From: SVQP01 sp045652835
GTDB taxonomy: Bacteria; Bacillota; Clostridia; Oscillospirales; CAG-272
Assembly: GCA_045652835.1 (NCBI GenBank)
Contig: JAZOLE010000079.1
Location: 1 to 23,177 of the forward strand
Direction of reading: 5' to 3'
DNA: 23,177 bases
The translations under genes and the position numbers were made by a program. Below, piece after piece: positions 6,220 through 14,725 of this stretch. Below the pieces are notes generated by a model that was not told the DNA's origin, ran no database searches, and worked only from the letters and a program-made list of their open reading frames with translations. How positions within the stretch are numbered: position 1 is the stretch's first letter; every line of letters begins with the position of its first letter.

Positions 6220-8840
6220 GGTTTGAACGCGTGCATTTTAAGGGACAATTCCGTACGTATCAGCAGCGCGTGTTAGATCATGCGGACGACTATCTGCGTG
6301 ACGGTCGCATCCATATCGTAGCGGCACCGGGCAGCGGTAAGACCGTGCTGGGACTCGAGCTGATCCGCCGCTTGGGAGAGCCTTGCATCGTGCTTTCCCC
6401 CACCACAGCCATTCGCCAACAATGGGGGGAACGCTTCCGCGACCTGTTTTTGGACGACGCTGCCGATTTTGAAGCGCTATATTCGTGGGATCTGCATCAC
6501 GTCAGACTTTTGACCTCGATTACGTATCAGGCGCTGTTTACCGCAGTAGAAAAGCGTACTGCTGCCGAAGATGAGGACGGAGAGGACTGCTCGGATGTGG
6601 ATGTGTTTGCCGCGGTCAAGGAGTTCGGCGTTAAAACCGTGTGTCTGGACGAGGCGCATCACCTCAAAAACGAGTGGCAGAAGGCGCTTGAAAAATTTAT
6701 TGCCTCGCTTGACTCTGACGTGTGCGTCATTTCACTGACCGCCACGCCGCCCTACGATGCCGAGGGCTCGGAATGGGAGCGGTATCGTGATATGTGCGGA
6801 GAGATCGATGAAGAGATTTTTGTCCCCGAGCTGGTGGGACAGAGCACGCTGTGTCCGCACCAGGATTACGTATATTTCAATTATCCCGCAAGCGAGGAGA
6901 TCGCAAGCTTTGCAGAGCATAAAAGCCGCGCGGCGGATGCGATGGAGGCACTTGGGGCGCTGCCGTTCTTTGCACCGCTGTGTCGGGAATTGAATGCCTG
7001 CCGTGATTACGAGGTGCTGTTTACCAATGCGGGCGAGTACGTGTCTCTTTTGGTGTTGCTGCGGCATTGGGGGTATGAGATCAATAAAAAGCTGACATTA
7101 CAGCTGACCGCCAAGCGTGGGCTGCCTCGCTTTTCTGTGCGGCATGCTGAGAATGCGGTGCAGTTTTTGCTGGACGGTGATCTTTTGCAGGAGGAGCAAA
7201 AGGACGACGTGCTTGCGGTGTTGCGCAAGCATGGCGTATATGAAAAGCGCCGCGTGACGCTGGCTCTCGGCGAAGGTCTCAAACGCGCGCTGATCTCGTC
7301 GGTCGGCAAGCTGGAAAGCATCCGACAGATTGCGAACAGTGAGATCTCCTCCATGGGCGAGCAGCTGCGCATGCTGGTGCTGACCGACTATATCAAAAAG
7401 GAAACGCTTGGCAGGATCACCCAAACCGAACGTTTTCATTCGGTCAACGTGGTCAGCATTTTTGAAACGCTGCGCCGCGATCATCCCGACGTACCGATCG
7501 GGGTGCTGTCGGGCACGTTGGTCATTCTGCCGTGCGGGATCGATCTTTCGGGCATCAAATGCAAGGCGCAGGAAATCTCGGGCACGGGCTATTGCACCGT
7601 AGAGGTTGCAGGTGCAACGCACAAGGCGGTGGATTTTGTAGGCAAGCTGTTCGAGCAGGGCGAGATCCGCATCTTGGTGGGTACTAAATCTCTGCTTGGC
7701 GAGGGGTGGGATTCCCCGTGCATCAATACGCTCGTCCTTGCAAGCTTTGTTGGCAGCTTTGTGCTGTCCAATCAGATGCGCGGAAGAGCCATTCGAATTG
7801 ATAAAAACAATCCCGAAAAGTCTGCCAATGTCTGGCATCTGGTTACGGTTGAGCCGGAGTATTTGTTCAAGGATAAGGAATCCGAACGTATTGCTGCGTA
7901 TTTTGCGCAGGATCATAACGTACTTTCCTCGTATGATTACGAGGTGCTGACCCGCCGCTTTGACGCGTTTATGGGTCCCGATTACGAAAAAGAGACCATC
8001 GAGAGCGGTATTGAACGCCTGCGCATCATAAAACCGCCGTTTGACGAGAAGGGGATCGCACGTATCAATCCAGAGATGCTGACGCGTTCCCGCGACCGAC
8101 GGGCGGTCAAGCAAGCGTGGCTTGGCGAGGTGGCGGACGGCAGCTTTGCCGTTGCGGTGGAGACCGAGGTGCCCAAGGAGGTCAAAGCCCCCGTGGCAAC
8201 CTTTTGGAATTTTGCCCTGGCAGCTCTGCTTGCCGTGCTGCAGATCAGCCTGACGCAGGCATTCGTGCAATCGCTGTCTACGATCCGAACGCTGCCCGCA
8301 CTTTTGCTGCTTCCGCTGATGGCAGTTGTGCCGTTTTTGATCTTTTTGGCACTCAAAAAGTTCTTTTTGCACATAAATCCCGCAAGATCGATCAAAACGT
8401 TAGGTGTTGCGGTATACAAAACCCTGCGTGATTGCGATCTGATCGCGCCCTCCGCCAAGGTGCATGTCCGCGAGGATAAGGATCTGGCGTGCGTGTCGCT
8501 GCAGCTGCGTAACGCCTCGATCCACGATCAGAACGTGTTTAATACGGCTATGGCAGAGCTGCTCTCACCCATTGAGAATCCACGCTACATCCTGATCTCG
8601 CGCAGCAGGCTCGGCTATCGCTACGAGCTTTCGTTTGCGTGCCCCTCTGTGATTGGCAAGAAAAGGGAATACGTGGAGATATTGGCAAGCAGACTCAAGG
8701 GAAGCACGGGCAATTTCGAGCCGGTGTACGCCCATCGAGAAGAGGGTAGAAGGCTGATTTTGCGGTGTCGCAAGCGCTCGTATATCACCGCAAACCAAAG
8801 AGTGATCGACAAAAAGTATAAGGTCTCGCATTGGAAGTAA
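6216..8840 (+). CDS. SF2 DEAH-type helicase with apparent transmembrane hairpin
   Basis: An 874-residue ATP-dependent nucleic-acid helicase or translocase. Motif Q-like FRTYQQRVLDHA near the start, Walker A APGSGKT (37-43), LSPTTAIRQQW as motif Ia, DEAHH (145-149) as motif II, LTATPP (about 173-178) as motif III, GTKSLLGEGWDSP (about 489-501) as motif V and NQMRGRAIR (519-527) as motif VI. A large insert separates the two RecA-like lobes. After the helicase core come two strongly hydrophobic stretches at about 663-683 and 693-717 with only a short turn between them, then about 155 residues of unrecognised C-terminal domain. Soluble helicases lack such a hairpin, so membrane attachment is inferred. 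The start is ATG 6216, six bases after AGGAGGT. It ends the HAD-PHP operon; no nuclease or methylase gene is adjacent, though defence or repair roles remain possible. Confidence 0.85.
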   Translation: MRFERVHFKGQFRTYQQRVLDHADDYLRDGRIHIVAAPGSGKTVLGLELIRRLGEPCIVLSPTTAIRQQWGERFRDLFLDDAADFEALYSWDLHHVRLLTSITYQALFTAVEKRTAAEDEDGEDCSDVDVFAAVKEFGVKTVCLDEAHHLKNEWQKALEKFIASLDSDVCVISLTATPPYDAEGSEWERYRDMCGEIDEEIFVPELVGQSTLCPHQDYVYFNYPASEEIASFAEHKSRAADAMEALGALPFFAPLCRELNACRDYEVLFTNAGEYVSLLVLLRHWGYEINKKLTLQLTAKRGLPRFSVRHAENAVQFLLDGDLLQEEQKDDVLAVLRKHGVYEKRRVTLALGEGLKRALISSVGKLESIRQIANSEISSMGEQLRMLVLTDYIKKETLGRITQTERFHSVNVVSIFETLRRDHPDVPIGVLSGTLVILPCGIDLSGIKCKAQEISGTGYCTVEVAGATHKAVDFVGKLFEQGEIRILVGTKSLLGEGWDSPCINTLVLASFVGSFVLSNQMRGRAIRIDKNNPEKSANVWHLVTVEPEYLFKDKESERIAAYFAQDHNVLSSYDYEVLTRRFDAFMGPDYEKETIESGIERLRIIKPPFDEKGIARINPEMLTRSRDRRAVKQAWLGEVADGSFAVAVETEVPKEVKAPVATFWNFALAALLAVLQISLTQAFVQSLSTIRTLPALLLLPLMAVVPFLIFLALKKFFLHINPARSIKTLGVAVYKTLRDCDLIAPSAKVHVREDKDLACVSLQLRNASIHDQNVFNTAMAELLSPIENPRYILISRSRLGYRYELSFACPSVIGKKREYVEILASRLKGSTGNFEPVYAHREEGRRLILRCRKRSYITANQRVIDKKYKVSHWK

Positions 8841-8917
8841 TCAAAGGTTACTTCTTTCATTGAAGGCATTGCCCGATTGGGGGCATTTGACAAGATACTA
8901 AAAAACGGAGGAATAAC

Positions 8918-9568
8918 ATGTACACCAAGCACAAATGGGAGAGTGACAAGTATTTCAATTTTCATTACGTGGTGAATTTGCCAAGCGATTATGACCAGAG
9001 CCGGGCATATCCGCTGGTATTCTTTTTGCACGGTGCGGGTGAGCGAGGAGAGGATCTTGACGTCGCGAGCCGTCACGGATACATGAAACACGTTCGCGAG
9101 TGCGGCGCGGAGTATCCGTTTATCTTCGTGGCACCGCAATGCCCCGATAACAAGTACTGGGGCTGCTATACCGAGTCTTTGTTGGCATTTTTGGATGACA
9201 TTTGCGAGAATTTGCCGGTTGACCGCGACAGAGTGTATCTGACAGGCCTTTCCATGGGCGGCACGGGTACTTGGATGCTGGCAATGGCTGCACCCGAAAA
9301 ATTTGCCGCCATCGCGCCCATTTGCGGCAGCGGCATCTATTGGCTCGCCTACGTGCTCAAGGACGTGCCGGTGCTTGCGTATCACGGCGACTGCGACGAG
9401 ATCGTGCCTGTCATGGACAGCGTACAGATGGTCAGATCGGTCAACAGACACGGCGGACAGGCGCAGGTCAAGATTTTGCACGGCGTGGATCACGATGCAT
9501 GGAACGTAGCCTATGCGGGCGACGAGCTGTATACGTGGTTGCTCTCGCACAAGCGTAAAAAGGACTAA
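8918..9568 (+). CDS. Alpha/beta-hydrolase, predicted esterase/peptidase (COG4099-like)
   Basis: Serine hydrolase of 216 residues. Oxyanion-hole segment VFFLHGAGERGED (about 31-43), nucleophile S112 in the GxSxG elbow GLSMGG, acid D160 in GDCDEIVP, and H192 in GVDHDAW complete the catalytic triad in the expected order. There is no signal peptide, so it probably acts in the cytoplasm, for example removing acyl groups from imported oligosaccharides; family members include carbohydrate esterases and predicted peptidases. Start ATG 8918 follows GGAGG with good spacing. It is 77 bases after the helicase stop with no clear promoter, and 14 bases before a polysaccharide-lyase-like gene, which favours a carbohydrate role. 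The substrate is not determinable from sequence. Confidence 0.87.
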   Translation: MYTKHKWESDKYFNFHYVVNLPSDYDQSRAYPLVFFLHGAGERGEDLDVASRHGYMKHVRECGAEYPFIFVAPQCPDNKYWGCYTESLLAFLDDICENLPVDRDRVYLTGLSMGGTGTWMLAMAAPEKFAAIAPICGSGIYWLAYVLKDVPVLAYHGDCDEIVPVMDSVQMVRSVNRHGGQAQVKILHGVDHDAWNVAYAGDELYTWLLSHKRKKD

Positions 9569-9582
9569 AAGGGGAGTTGAGC

Positions 9583-10820
9583 ATGCCGAAATACACGCTT
9601 TACGGTGACGGAATTCACGATGACACGGCTGCGATCCAGGAGTTGATCGACTCGGGGCTTTGCGAGGTGCATTGCCTGCGCCAAGGGTCTGCTATCTGAT
9701 CTCTGCGCCCTTGGTCATTCCGTCAAATTTCAAGCTCAAGCTGCCGCGATATGCCCATATCAAGTTAGCGGACGGCTCCAATTGCTTTATGCTGCAAAAC
9801 AAGGTGGTAGACAAGCCCGAGAGCAGATTGCGCGATTTTCTGTTCCCCTTGCACAAGGAGATCTGGAAATTTTACGATCTGTATTCGCCCGAGGAGGCGG
9901 ATTGCTGCCACGATTTCGAGATCGAGGGCGGCATCTGGGATTTCAACAACCAAGGACAGGACCCCAATCCCATCTACACGTGTCAGTTTGACGAGCGGAA
10001 TTATCTGGGGCACACCATGTTTTTCTATAACGTGCGCAACTTCAGACTGTCGAATATGACCTTCAAGGACCCTGCCAATTATGCGATCATGATCGATACG
10101 GGGTCGTATTTCACGATTGAAAATCTTGTGTTTGACTTCAATTTCGGAAATCCCATCGCATCCAATATGGACGGCGTGCATCTCAACGGCAACTGTCACT
10201 TTGGCGTGATCAAAAATCTGCAGGGCGCATGCTATGACGACCTTGTCGCGCTCAACGCGCACGAGGGCTCGGGCGGTGACATTACCAATATTGAGATCGA
10301 CGGCATTTTTGCACAAAATTGCCATAGTGCCGTGCGACTTCTGACCGTCAATCACCGCATTGCGCACATCACCATCTCGCGCGTGTTCGGCACGTATTAT
10401 CAGTACTGCATCGGGCTTACCAAGTATTATCCAGGAGAGACGACAGGCTGCTTTGATGCGATTGCCCTGCGTGATATTCACGCCGCCAAATCCGAGCGAT
10501 TGCCTATCCAAGAGGCGCACATGGGGGACAAGAGCTATCATTTTCCGCTGATCTGGGCGCAGGAGGAGGTTGTGATCAAGCACCTGAGCATAGAGCACTT
10601 GCACCGCCGCGAGCACGTCAACCCCATTGATACCGTGCGCATCGAGCCGCGCGCCTTTGTGCGCGAGCTGAATATTTGCGATCTGACCGTGGAGAATTTC
10701 ACGGAAAGCGATTGCGCTAAGGTGGTCAACCTTGGCAAGATACACGCCCTGCGTGCAGAATGCCTTGAGGAGTGCGACATTATCAACCGCGGAACGATCG
10801 AGCACTTGATCTGCCAATAA
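9583..10820 (+). CDS. Parallel beta-helix protein (pectate lyase/GH28-like), frameshifted
   Basis: The start ATG 9583 follows GGGGAG by six bases and encodes MPKYTLYGDGIHDDTAAIQ, the typical opening of the pectate-lyase superfamily fold. This frame hits TGA at 9697. The continuation runs in another frame from about 9672 to TAA 10820, reading LPAPRVCYLISAPLVIPSNF. Adding one T after 9672 would restore a single 412-residue protein, so one base has been lost here. The rest has the rung-like pattern of a right-handed beta helix, with NMDGVHLNG and CYDDLVALNAHEG resembling the acidic sites of GH28. The GHG and RIK motifs of true polygalacturonases were not found. No signal peptide. No slippery heptamer is visible, so this is either a recent pseudogene or an assembly error. 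Its esterase neighbour fits a glycan-degrading role. Confidence 0.75.
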
Positions 10821-10830
10821 AGTCAATATA

Positions 10831-10868
10831 ACACCTCTTACGGACTTGCGCCGTAAGAGGTGTTTTTG
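10831..10868 (+). terminator. Strong Rho-independent terminator
   Basis: Perfect 13-bp stem ACACCTCTTACGG (10831-10843) and CCGTAAGAGGTGT (10851-10863), seven-base loop ACTTGCG, followed by T residues to 10867. It closes the HAD-to-beta-helix gene run and does not belong to the CCCGAGGC stem family. Confidence 0.92.
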
Positions 10869-10918
10869 CACTCTCCAAAAATCAACCAACGGTTGTATTT
10901 GAATATCTGATTTTTCTC

Positions 10919-10947
10919 TTGCAATCACAAATGCTATGTGCTATAAT
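10919..10947 (+). promoter_or_regulatory. Promoter for the XRE-GNAT gene
   Basis: TTGCAA (10919-10924), 17-base spacer, TATAAT (10942-10947). A small dyad CAACC-AAC-GGTTG lies upstream at 10883-10895 and could be a regulator site, though it is short enough to be chance. Confidence 0.65.
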
Positions 10948-10976
10948 GAAAACAGAAATGCAAAAGGGAGGCGCCT

Positions 10977-13115
10977 ATGTCCGCAAATCAGTTGAATACG
11001 AATACGATAGGGGAGTATATCCGTCTGTACCGCAAGCAAAAGGGAATGACGCAGGAGGCTTTGGCGCAGGTACTGAACGTATCCGCGCAAGCCGTTTCCA
11101 AATGGGAAACGGGGCAAAGCATGCCGGATATCGGCTTGCTGCTGCCGCTATCCAAGGCGCTGGGCATTGGCGTGGGCGAGCTGCTTGGCGGCAACCGCAG
11201 GCAGGAGCTTGAGAAAAAGTTTCAAAACAATCTGGGTTTTGGCGAGGAGCATACCCTGCTTGTGGCCTTGGAGGCACTGGAGGAGTATCCCGATGACGAA
11301 ACTTTCCTTTACCGCCGCGCCTGCGATGAGCTGTTCCTCGGTGAGCGCGACGTTGCGGAGCGCCCGGGTAATTTCTATTATTTAGACGGTGCGGTGCGGC
11401 ATTTTGAACAGCTGCACAATCAGTATCCTGAAAATGAAACCTACACCACCATGCTGATACGTGGATATCGCGCCCGTGGGCAGATGGAGGAGGCGGAAAA
11501 GCTGGTCAGAACCTTAAAGGATCCCGTCAATAAGACAGCGGTGTTGCTGGGCGAGGACAAACGCCGCCATCAGCAAAGGGAAATCTGTGAGCAGACGCAT
11601 AAGCTGTGCGCGTCGCTTTTGCAGTATAATACTCCAGAGTCTCTGCAGGCGTACCACGTCATTACGCAAACGCTGCTTGGCGAGGATCTTACGTATCTTG
11701 AAAGTCATTGGGGTTCGTACGCACAGCAAGCAGAACTGTGCCGCAAATCGGGGGACACCGAGGGCTTTGTGGCTGCGCTGACCACGGCTTACGAGCTTGC
11801 CAAGCAATACGATTCGCTCAAACGCGGCATCACGCCCTGCAAGGCTGTACTGTTTGATCTATTGACCAATGAGGTCAGATTGCACGGTAATTTGTACGGA
11901 CTTTTGGACAACCAGATGCATCTGCTCGAGGACAGTGCGACCGATGATCTCAAAAAACGCATCGTGGATGAGCAGGTGACGTACCATCCGCTCTTGCGGC
12001 ATGAATGGATGGCGTACTATAAGTTTTGCAGAGAGTACGCGTGCGGACCTACCTGGAACAATTATAGCACGCAGTACGATTATGAGATCGATTACAATAA
12101 AGTAATCAGAAATTTTCGTTTTCGCGGCTATTTTGATGCGCAGATGCACGAATATGACCGCGCCCTTGTGGAACGCTTGGTCGAAGGGGGCACCATGACG
12201 GGATACTGCGCATATTACGGAAACGACATTCTTGCGTATATCAACTGCAAGGACAAGGAAAAGTATTTCGCGCTCGGCATATCCGAACAGGAGCGCGCCA
12301 TTCCCACCGCCCCCGAGGGTAGCAAGATCCTTGCCATTGTGGATATGCTGATCGCCCCCGCGTTTGTAACAAGCGGCATTGGGGAAAAGCTTTTGGACTA
12401 TGCGCTGGAGCAAGCCAAGAAAAAGGGGTACACGCACGCAGAGGTGTACGTGATCGAGGTGACCGAAGGGCTGAAATACCCCGATCAAGCGGGTATTGAG
12501 GCGGTTATGGAAATGTATCGGCAAGCAGGTTTCCAAATGATCCGTAACTTGTCGGATCACGCACGTCGCGGCATGCGGCACTATATCATGCAAAAATACC
12601 TTGACGATCCGGAATTTGAGGCAAGGGCAACCCGCTTTACCTTTGGCGATTACGTTGTGGACGTGGACGTGCAAAAGACGCGCGAAATCTATCAGACCCT
12701 GACGCCGGTGACTTCGCGCTGCAAGTGCGATTATTGCGCAAATTACGAGAAAGTCGTAGATAGGCTGCCCACGCAGGTGCGTGATTTCTTTGATAGCTTG
12801 GGTGTGGATCTGACCAAGATCACCGAAAGCGTTTTGTATAACCGCAATCGAGACGGGAGCGCACATTACGGCGGATGGCTGCACGTTTGCGGCAAGGTGG
12901 TCAAGGGCAAGGAGGATTGCGAGCATACGATCACTCTGCGACCCGGGGAGGCTTACGGGGTAACCGAGGATTTCAAGGTGTGGTTTAGTGAGGAGTGCCT
13001 GATGACCGAAAAGGAGTTTGACGCGCCCGTCATGCAGATCGATTTTGAAACCGACCTGCCGTGGGTACTGGACAAAAAAATTTTGCAAGAGCTACCGTTG
13101 GGAGGTAAGATATGA
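10977..13115 (+). CDS. XRE-family regulator fused to repeat region, GNAT domain and CxCxxC domain
   Basis: A 712-residue multidomain protein. Residues about 11-65 are a clear XRE helix-turn-helix (QKGMTQEALAQVLNVSAQAV, then SKWETGQSMPD). Residues about 75-330 are helical and resemble TPR-type repeats (for example LVALEALEEYPDDETFLYRR). Residues about 400-545 look like a GNAT acetyltransferase, with the acetyl-CoA loop region VTSGIGEKLLDYALEQAKKK. The C-terminal part (about 560-712) has a cysteine cluster C582, C584, C587 in SRCKCDYCANY and HYGGWLHVCGK, a domain I have seen only as an uncharacterised one. The start is ATG 10977 after AGGGAGG. The stop overlaps the next ATG. A plausible reading is a regulator that senses through its repeats and modifies a partner or small molecule; this is inference. 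Confidence 0.8.
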   Translation: MSANQLNTNTIGEYIRLYRKQKGMTQEALAQVLNVSAQAVSKWETGQSMPDIGLLLPLSKALGIGVGELLGGNRRQELEKKFQNNLGFGEEHTLLVALEALEEYPDDETFLYRRACDELFLGERDVAERPGNFYYLDGAVRHFEQLHNQYPENETYTTMLIRGYRARGQMEEAEKLVRTLKDPVNKTAVLLGEDKRRHQQREICEQTHKLCASLLQYNTPESLQAYHVITQTLLGEDLTYLESHWGSYAQQAELCRKSGDTEGFVAALTTAYELAKQYDSLKRGITPCKAVLFDLLTNEVRLHGNLYGLLDNQMHLLEDSATDDLKKRIVDEQVTYHPLLRHEWMAYYKFCREYACGPTWNNYSTQYDYEIDYNKVIRNFRFRGYFDAQMHEYDRALVERLVEGGTMTGYCAYYGNDILAYINCKDKEKYFALGISEQERAIPTAPEGSKILAIVDMLIAPAFVTSGIGEKLLDYALEQAKKKGYTHAEVYVIEVTEGLKYPDQAGIEAVMEMYRQAGFQMIRNLSDHARRGMRHYIMQKYLDDPEFEARATRFTFGDYVVDVDVQKTREIYQTLTPVTSRCKCDYCANYEKVVDRLPTQVRDFFDSLGVDLTKITESVLYNRNRDGSAHYGGWLHVCGKVVKGKEDCEHTITLRPGEAYGVTEDFKVWFSEECLMTEKEFDAPVMQIDFETDLPWVLDKKILQELPLGGKI

Positions 13116-13618
13116 AAAGAAAAGAGTTATTAGCGATTGCTGAGCAATTTTCCGCATACGAAGCACAGTTTTCCGATGAGAAGGAAAGCTTTGATATTAT
13201 CAATCCGTTTGGGAAGGAGCCGATCTTGGTAGAGTGCGAGGGGGAAGACCCCGATCCTGCATATATCGTGTGCTTTTCCTTCTTTCACACGCATCTTGAT
13301 GAGGTTGAACAGGTGATCGCGTACGTGCGCGACATTGTGGAAGGCAAGAGGCTTGTTATCGGATTCTTCAAGGACGGTCGATGGAGCATGAGCGCCGATC
13401 TGGATGAGCAAGAGCAGCTGGACCTGTCTTATACAGGTTTGTCCAAGCGTATGCACATGGGGCGTTACGGCAAGGATTTGCCTTACGGCGACCACAGGGA
13501 GCTGATCGAGGTGGCAGATTCCTTTTGCGTCAGAGGCTGGGCGCAAAATACTGATTTTGATGCGAAATTTGTGCTTGATGAGCACGGGAACGTAACCATT
13601 CAAAAATGTGATGTTTAA
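13112..13618 (+). CDS. Hypothetical protein coupled to the XRE-GNAT regulator
   Basis: A 168-residue soluble acidic protein with no recognised family. ATG 13112 follows GGGAGGT and overlaps the upstream TGA (ATGA), indicating translational coupling and probably a joint function or complex with the XRE-GNAT protein. Features include YIVCFSFFHTHLDEVEQVIA and KRLVIGFFKDGRW, an alternating strand/helix pattern, and a basic-aromatic stretch LSKRMHMGRYGKD. No signal peptide or membrane segment. Possible roles such as substrate of the acetyltransferase or regulatory partner are speculation. It is followed by its own terminator at 13636-13669. Confidence 0.7.
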   Translation: MKRKELLAIAEQFSAYEAQFSDEKESFDIINPFGKEPILVECEGEDPDPAYIVCFSFFHTHLDEVEQVIAYVRDIVEGKRLVIGFFKDGRWSMSADLDEQEQLDLSYTGLSKRMHMGRYGKDLPYGDHRELIEVADSFCVRGWAQNTDFDAKFVLDEHGNVTIQKCDV

Positions 13619-13635
13619 ATGCACCTGAATATTCT

Positions 13636-13669
13636 CCCCCTCAAGGCGATTACCTCGAGGGGGTTTTTT
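13636..13669 (+). terminator. Rho-independent terminator
   Basis: Stem CCCCCTCAAGG (13636-13646) with CCTCGAGGGGG (13653-13663), one internal mismatch, six-base loop, then six T (13664-13669). Related in style to, but distinct from, the CCCGAGGC hairpins. Confidence 0.87.
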
Positions 13670-13690
13670 CAAATATCTCTCTCTTTTATC

Positions 13691-13719
13691 TTGACTTGAG
13701 ATTGAGTCCGTGATAAAAT
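13691..13719 (+). promoter_or_regulatory. Promoter for the aminotransferase gene
   Basis: TTGACT (13691-13696), 17-base spacer, TAAAAT (13714-13719). The predicted transcript begins about 30 bases before the ATG. Confidence 0.65.
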
Positions 13720-13755
13720 ATTATTTTAGAAAGCTTTGTCTTCAGGAGGAATCAC

Positions 13756-14604
13756 ATGACAACAAAGGCATATTTTAACGGGGAAATAGGGAACATGGAC
13801 GAGATGGTCATTCCGCTGTCCGACCGTTCTGTTTTTTACGGTGATGCGGTGTATGATGCCGTTTTGGTGCTGGGCAAAAAGCCTTTTGCGCTGGGTCTGC
13901 ACCTTGACCGCCTTTACAGAAGCTGTGAGCTGACCGATATCGCGTTTACCATGCCCAGAGAAAAGCTTTTGGAGGAAATCGATCGCTTGCTTGCTGCGTC
14001 CGAGGGTGAGTCGCTGATGCTGTATTTGCAGGTCACGCGCGGAGCTGCACCCCGTAAGCACGAATATCCTGCAGGCGTCTCTCCCAACCTGATCATGTTT
14101 GCTTCTCCCATAAACGTTGCTCCCAAGGACAAAAGAGCGTCACTTTTGAGCATTGAGGACATGAGATTTCAGTACTGCAATATCAAAACCACCAATCTGA
14201 TGCCCAACGTGTTTGCCTCCGAGAAGGCGACCCGTGCAGGCGCGACCGAGGCGCTTATGCACAGAGGCGAGCGCGTGACCGAGGGCGCGCACAGCAGCAT
14301 TTTGATGATCAAGGACGGTGTGGTTGTCATGCCGCCGCTTGACGAGCTTGTGCTTCCGGGTATTACAAGAAGGGTATTGCATGACGTCTGCGATAAAAAC
14401 GGCATCCCCGTAGCGGTTCGCGCATTTACGGTGGATGAGATCATGCACGCTGACGAGATCATCCTTTGCAGCACGACCAAGAATATTTTGTACGTGTATG
14501 ACATCGACGGCACACCCGTCGGCGGTAAGGATCAGGCGCTGGCGCAACGGCTGCAGGCGCTGTTTCTTGACGAGGTATACAAGGAAACAGGCGTGCGCAT
14601 ATAA
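13756..14604 (+). CDS. dat: D-amino-acid aminotransferase (class IV, PLP)
   Basis: Interconverts D-alanine and D-glutamate with their 2-oxoacids, supplying D-amino acids for peptidoglycan. The 282-residue length is standard. Key features are DRSVFYGDAVYDAV near residues 22-36, the D-amino-acid transaminase signature RGAAPRKHEYP (Arg and His that bind the substrate carboxylate in the Bacillus enzyme), the PLP lysine K144 in NIKTTNLMPNVFA (equivalent by recall to K145 of the Bacillus enzyme), and VTEGAHSSILMIKDG for cofactor phosphate binding. The R-x-H pair favours Dat over branched-chain aminotransferase (IlvE) or aminodeoxychorismate lyase (PabC). ATG 13756 follows GGAGG. Monocistronic with its own promoter; no clear terminator is seen in 14605-14672. 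Confidence 0.87.
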   Translation: MTTKAYFNGEIGNMDEMVIPLSDRSVFYGDAVYDAVLVLGKKPFALGLHLDRLYRSCELTDIAFTMPREKLLEEIDRLLAASEGESLMLYLQVTRGAAPRKHEYPAGVSPNLIMFASPINVAPKDKRASLLSIEDMRFQYCNIKTTNLMPNVFASEKATRAGATEALMHRGERVTEGAHSSILMIKDGVVVMPPLDELVLPGITRRVLHDVCDKNGIPVAVRAFTVDEIMHADEIILCSTTKNILYVYDIDGTPVGGKDQALAQRLQALFLDEVYKETGVRI

Positions 14605-14672
14605 TATGACGCTTGCCTGCGGTTAAATTTGAAAAAATCTCCCCGAATGGTAAAAAATATTCGAGAAACCTA

Positions 14673-14703
14673 TTGACTTTCACCCTACGTCAAAGAGTAT
14701 AAT
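14673..14703 (+). promoter_or_regulatory. MerR-type promoter with 19-bp spacer and dyad operator
   Basis: TTGACT (14673-14678) and TATAAT (14698-14703) are separated by 19 bases, the elongated spacing characteristic of MerR-controlled promoters. The spacer region contains the dyad CTTTCAC (14677-14683), five bases, GTCAAAG (14689-14695), with arms CTTTNAC/GTNAAAG centred between the boxes. MerR proteins bind such dyads and untwist DNA to realign the boxes. The next gene encodes a MerR protein, so autoregulation is strongly suggested. Confidence 0.85.
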
Positions 14704-14725
14704 GGGCGCGAAGGGAGCTGATGTT

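Noticed and set aside
7098..8372. A 424-codon open frame on the minus strand opposite the helicase
   Set aside because: It lies wholly within the helicase, whose motifs are unambiguous; the translation is rich in His, Arg and Gln with no recognisable domain, and no ribosome site was identified. It is a shadow of codon bias.
8866..8890. Hairpin TGCCC/GGGCA between helicase and esterase genes as a terminator
   Set aside because: Only five pairs and no T tract; too weak to claim termination.
9660..9700. Programmed -1 ribosomal frameshift in the beta-helix gene
   Set aside because: No slippery heptamer or evident downstream stimulatory structure at 9667-9680; a simple one-base loss explains the data better.
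9765..10928. A 387-codon open frame on the minus strand opposite the beta-helix gene
   Set aside because: The + strand frame has family motifs and the minus frame does not. It also crosses the strong terminator at 10831-10868. Shadow frame.
11859..13088. A 409-codon open frame on the minus strand opposite the XRE-GNAT gene
   Set aside because: Overlaps the conserved GNAT and cysteine-motif coding region; its own translation has no domain features.
14702..14725. ATG 14702 as the MerR start
   Set aside because: It overlaps the -10 box and lies upstream of the expected transcript start; GTG 14726 has the ribosome site.
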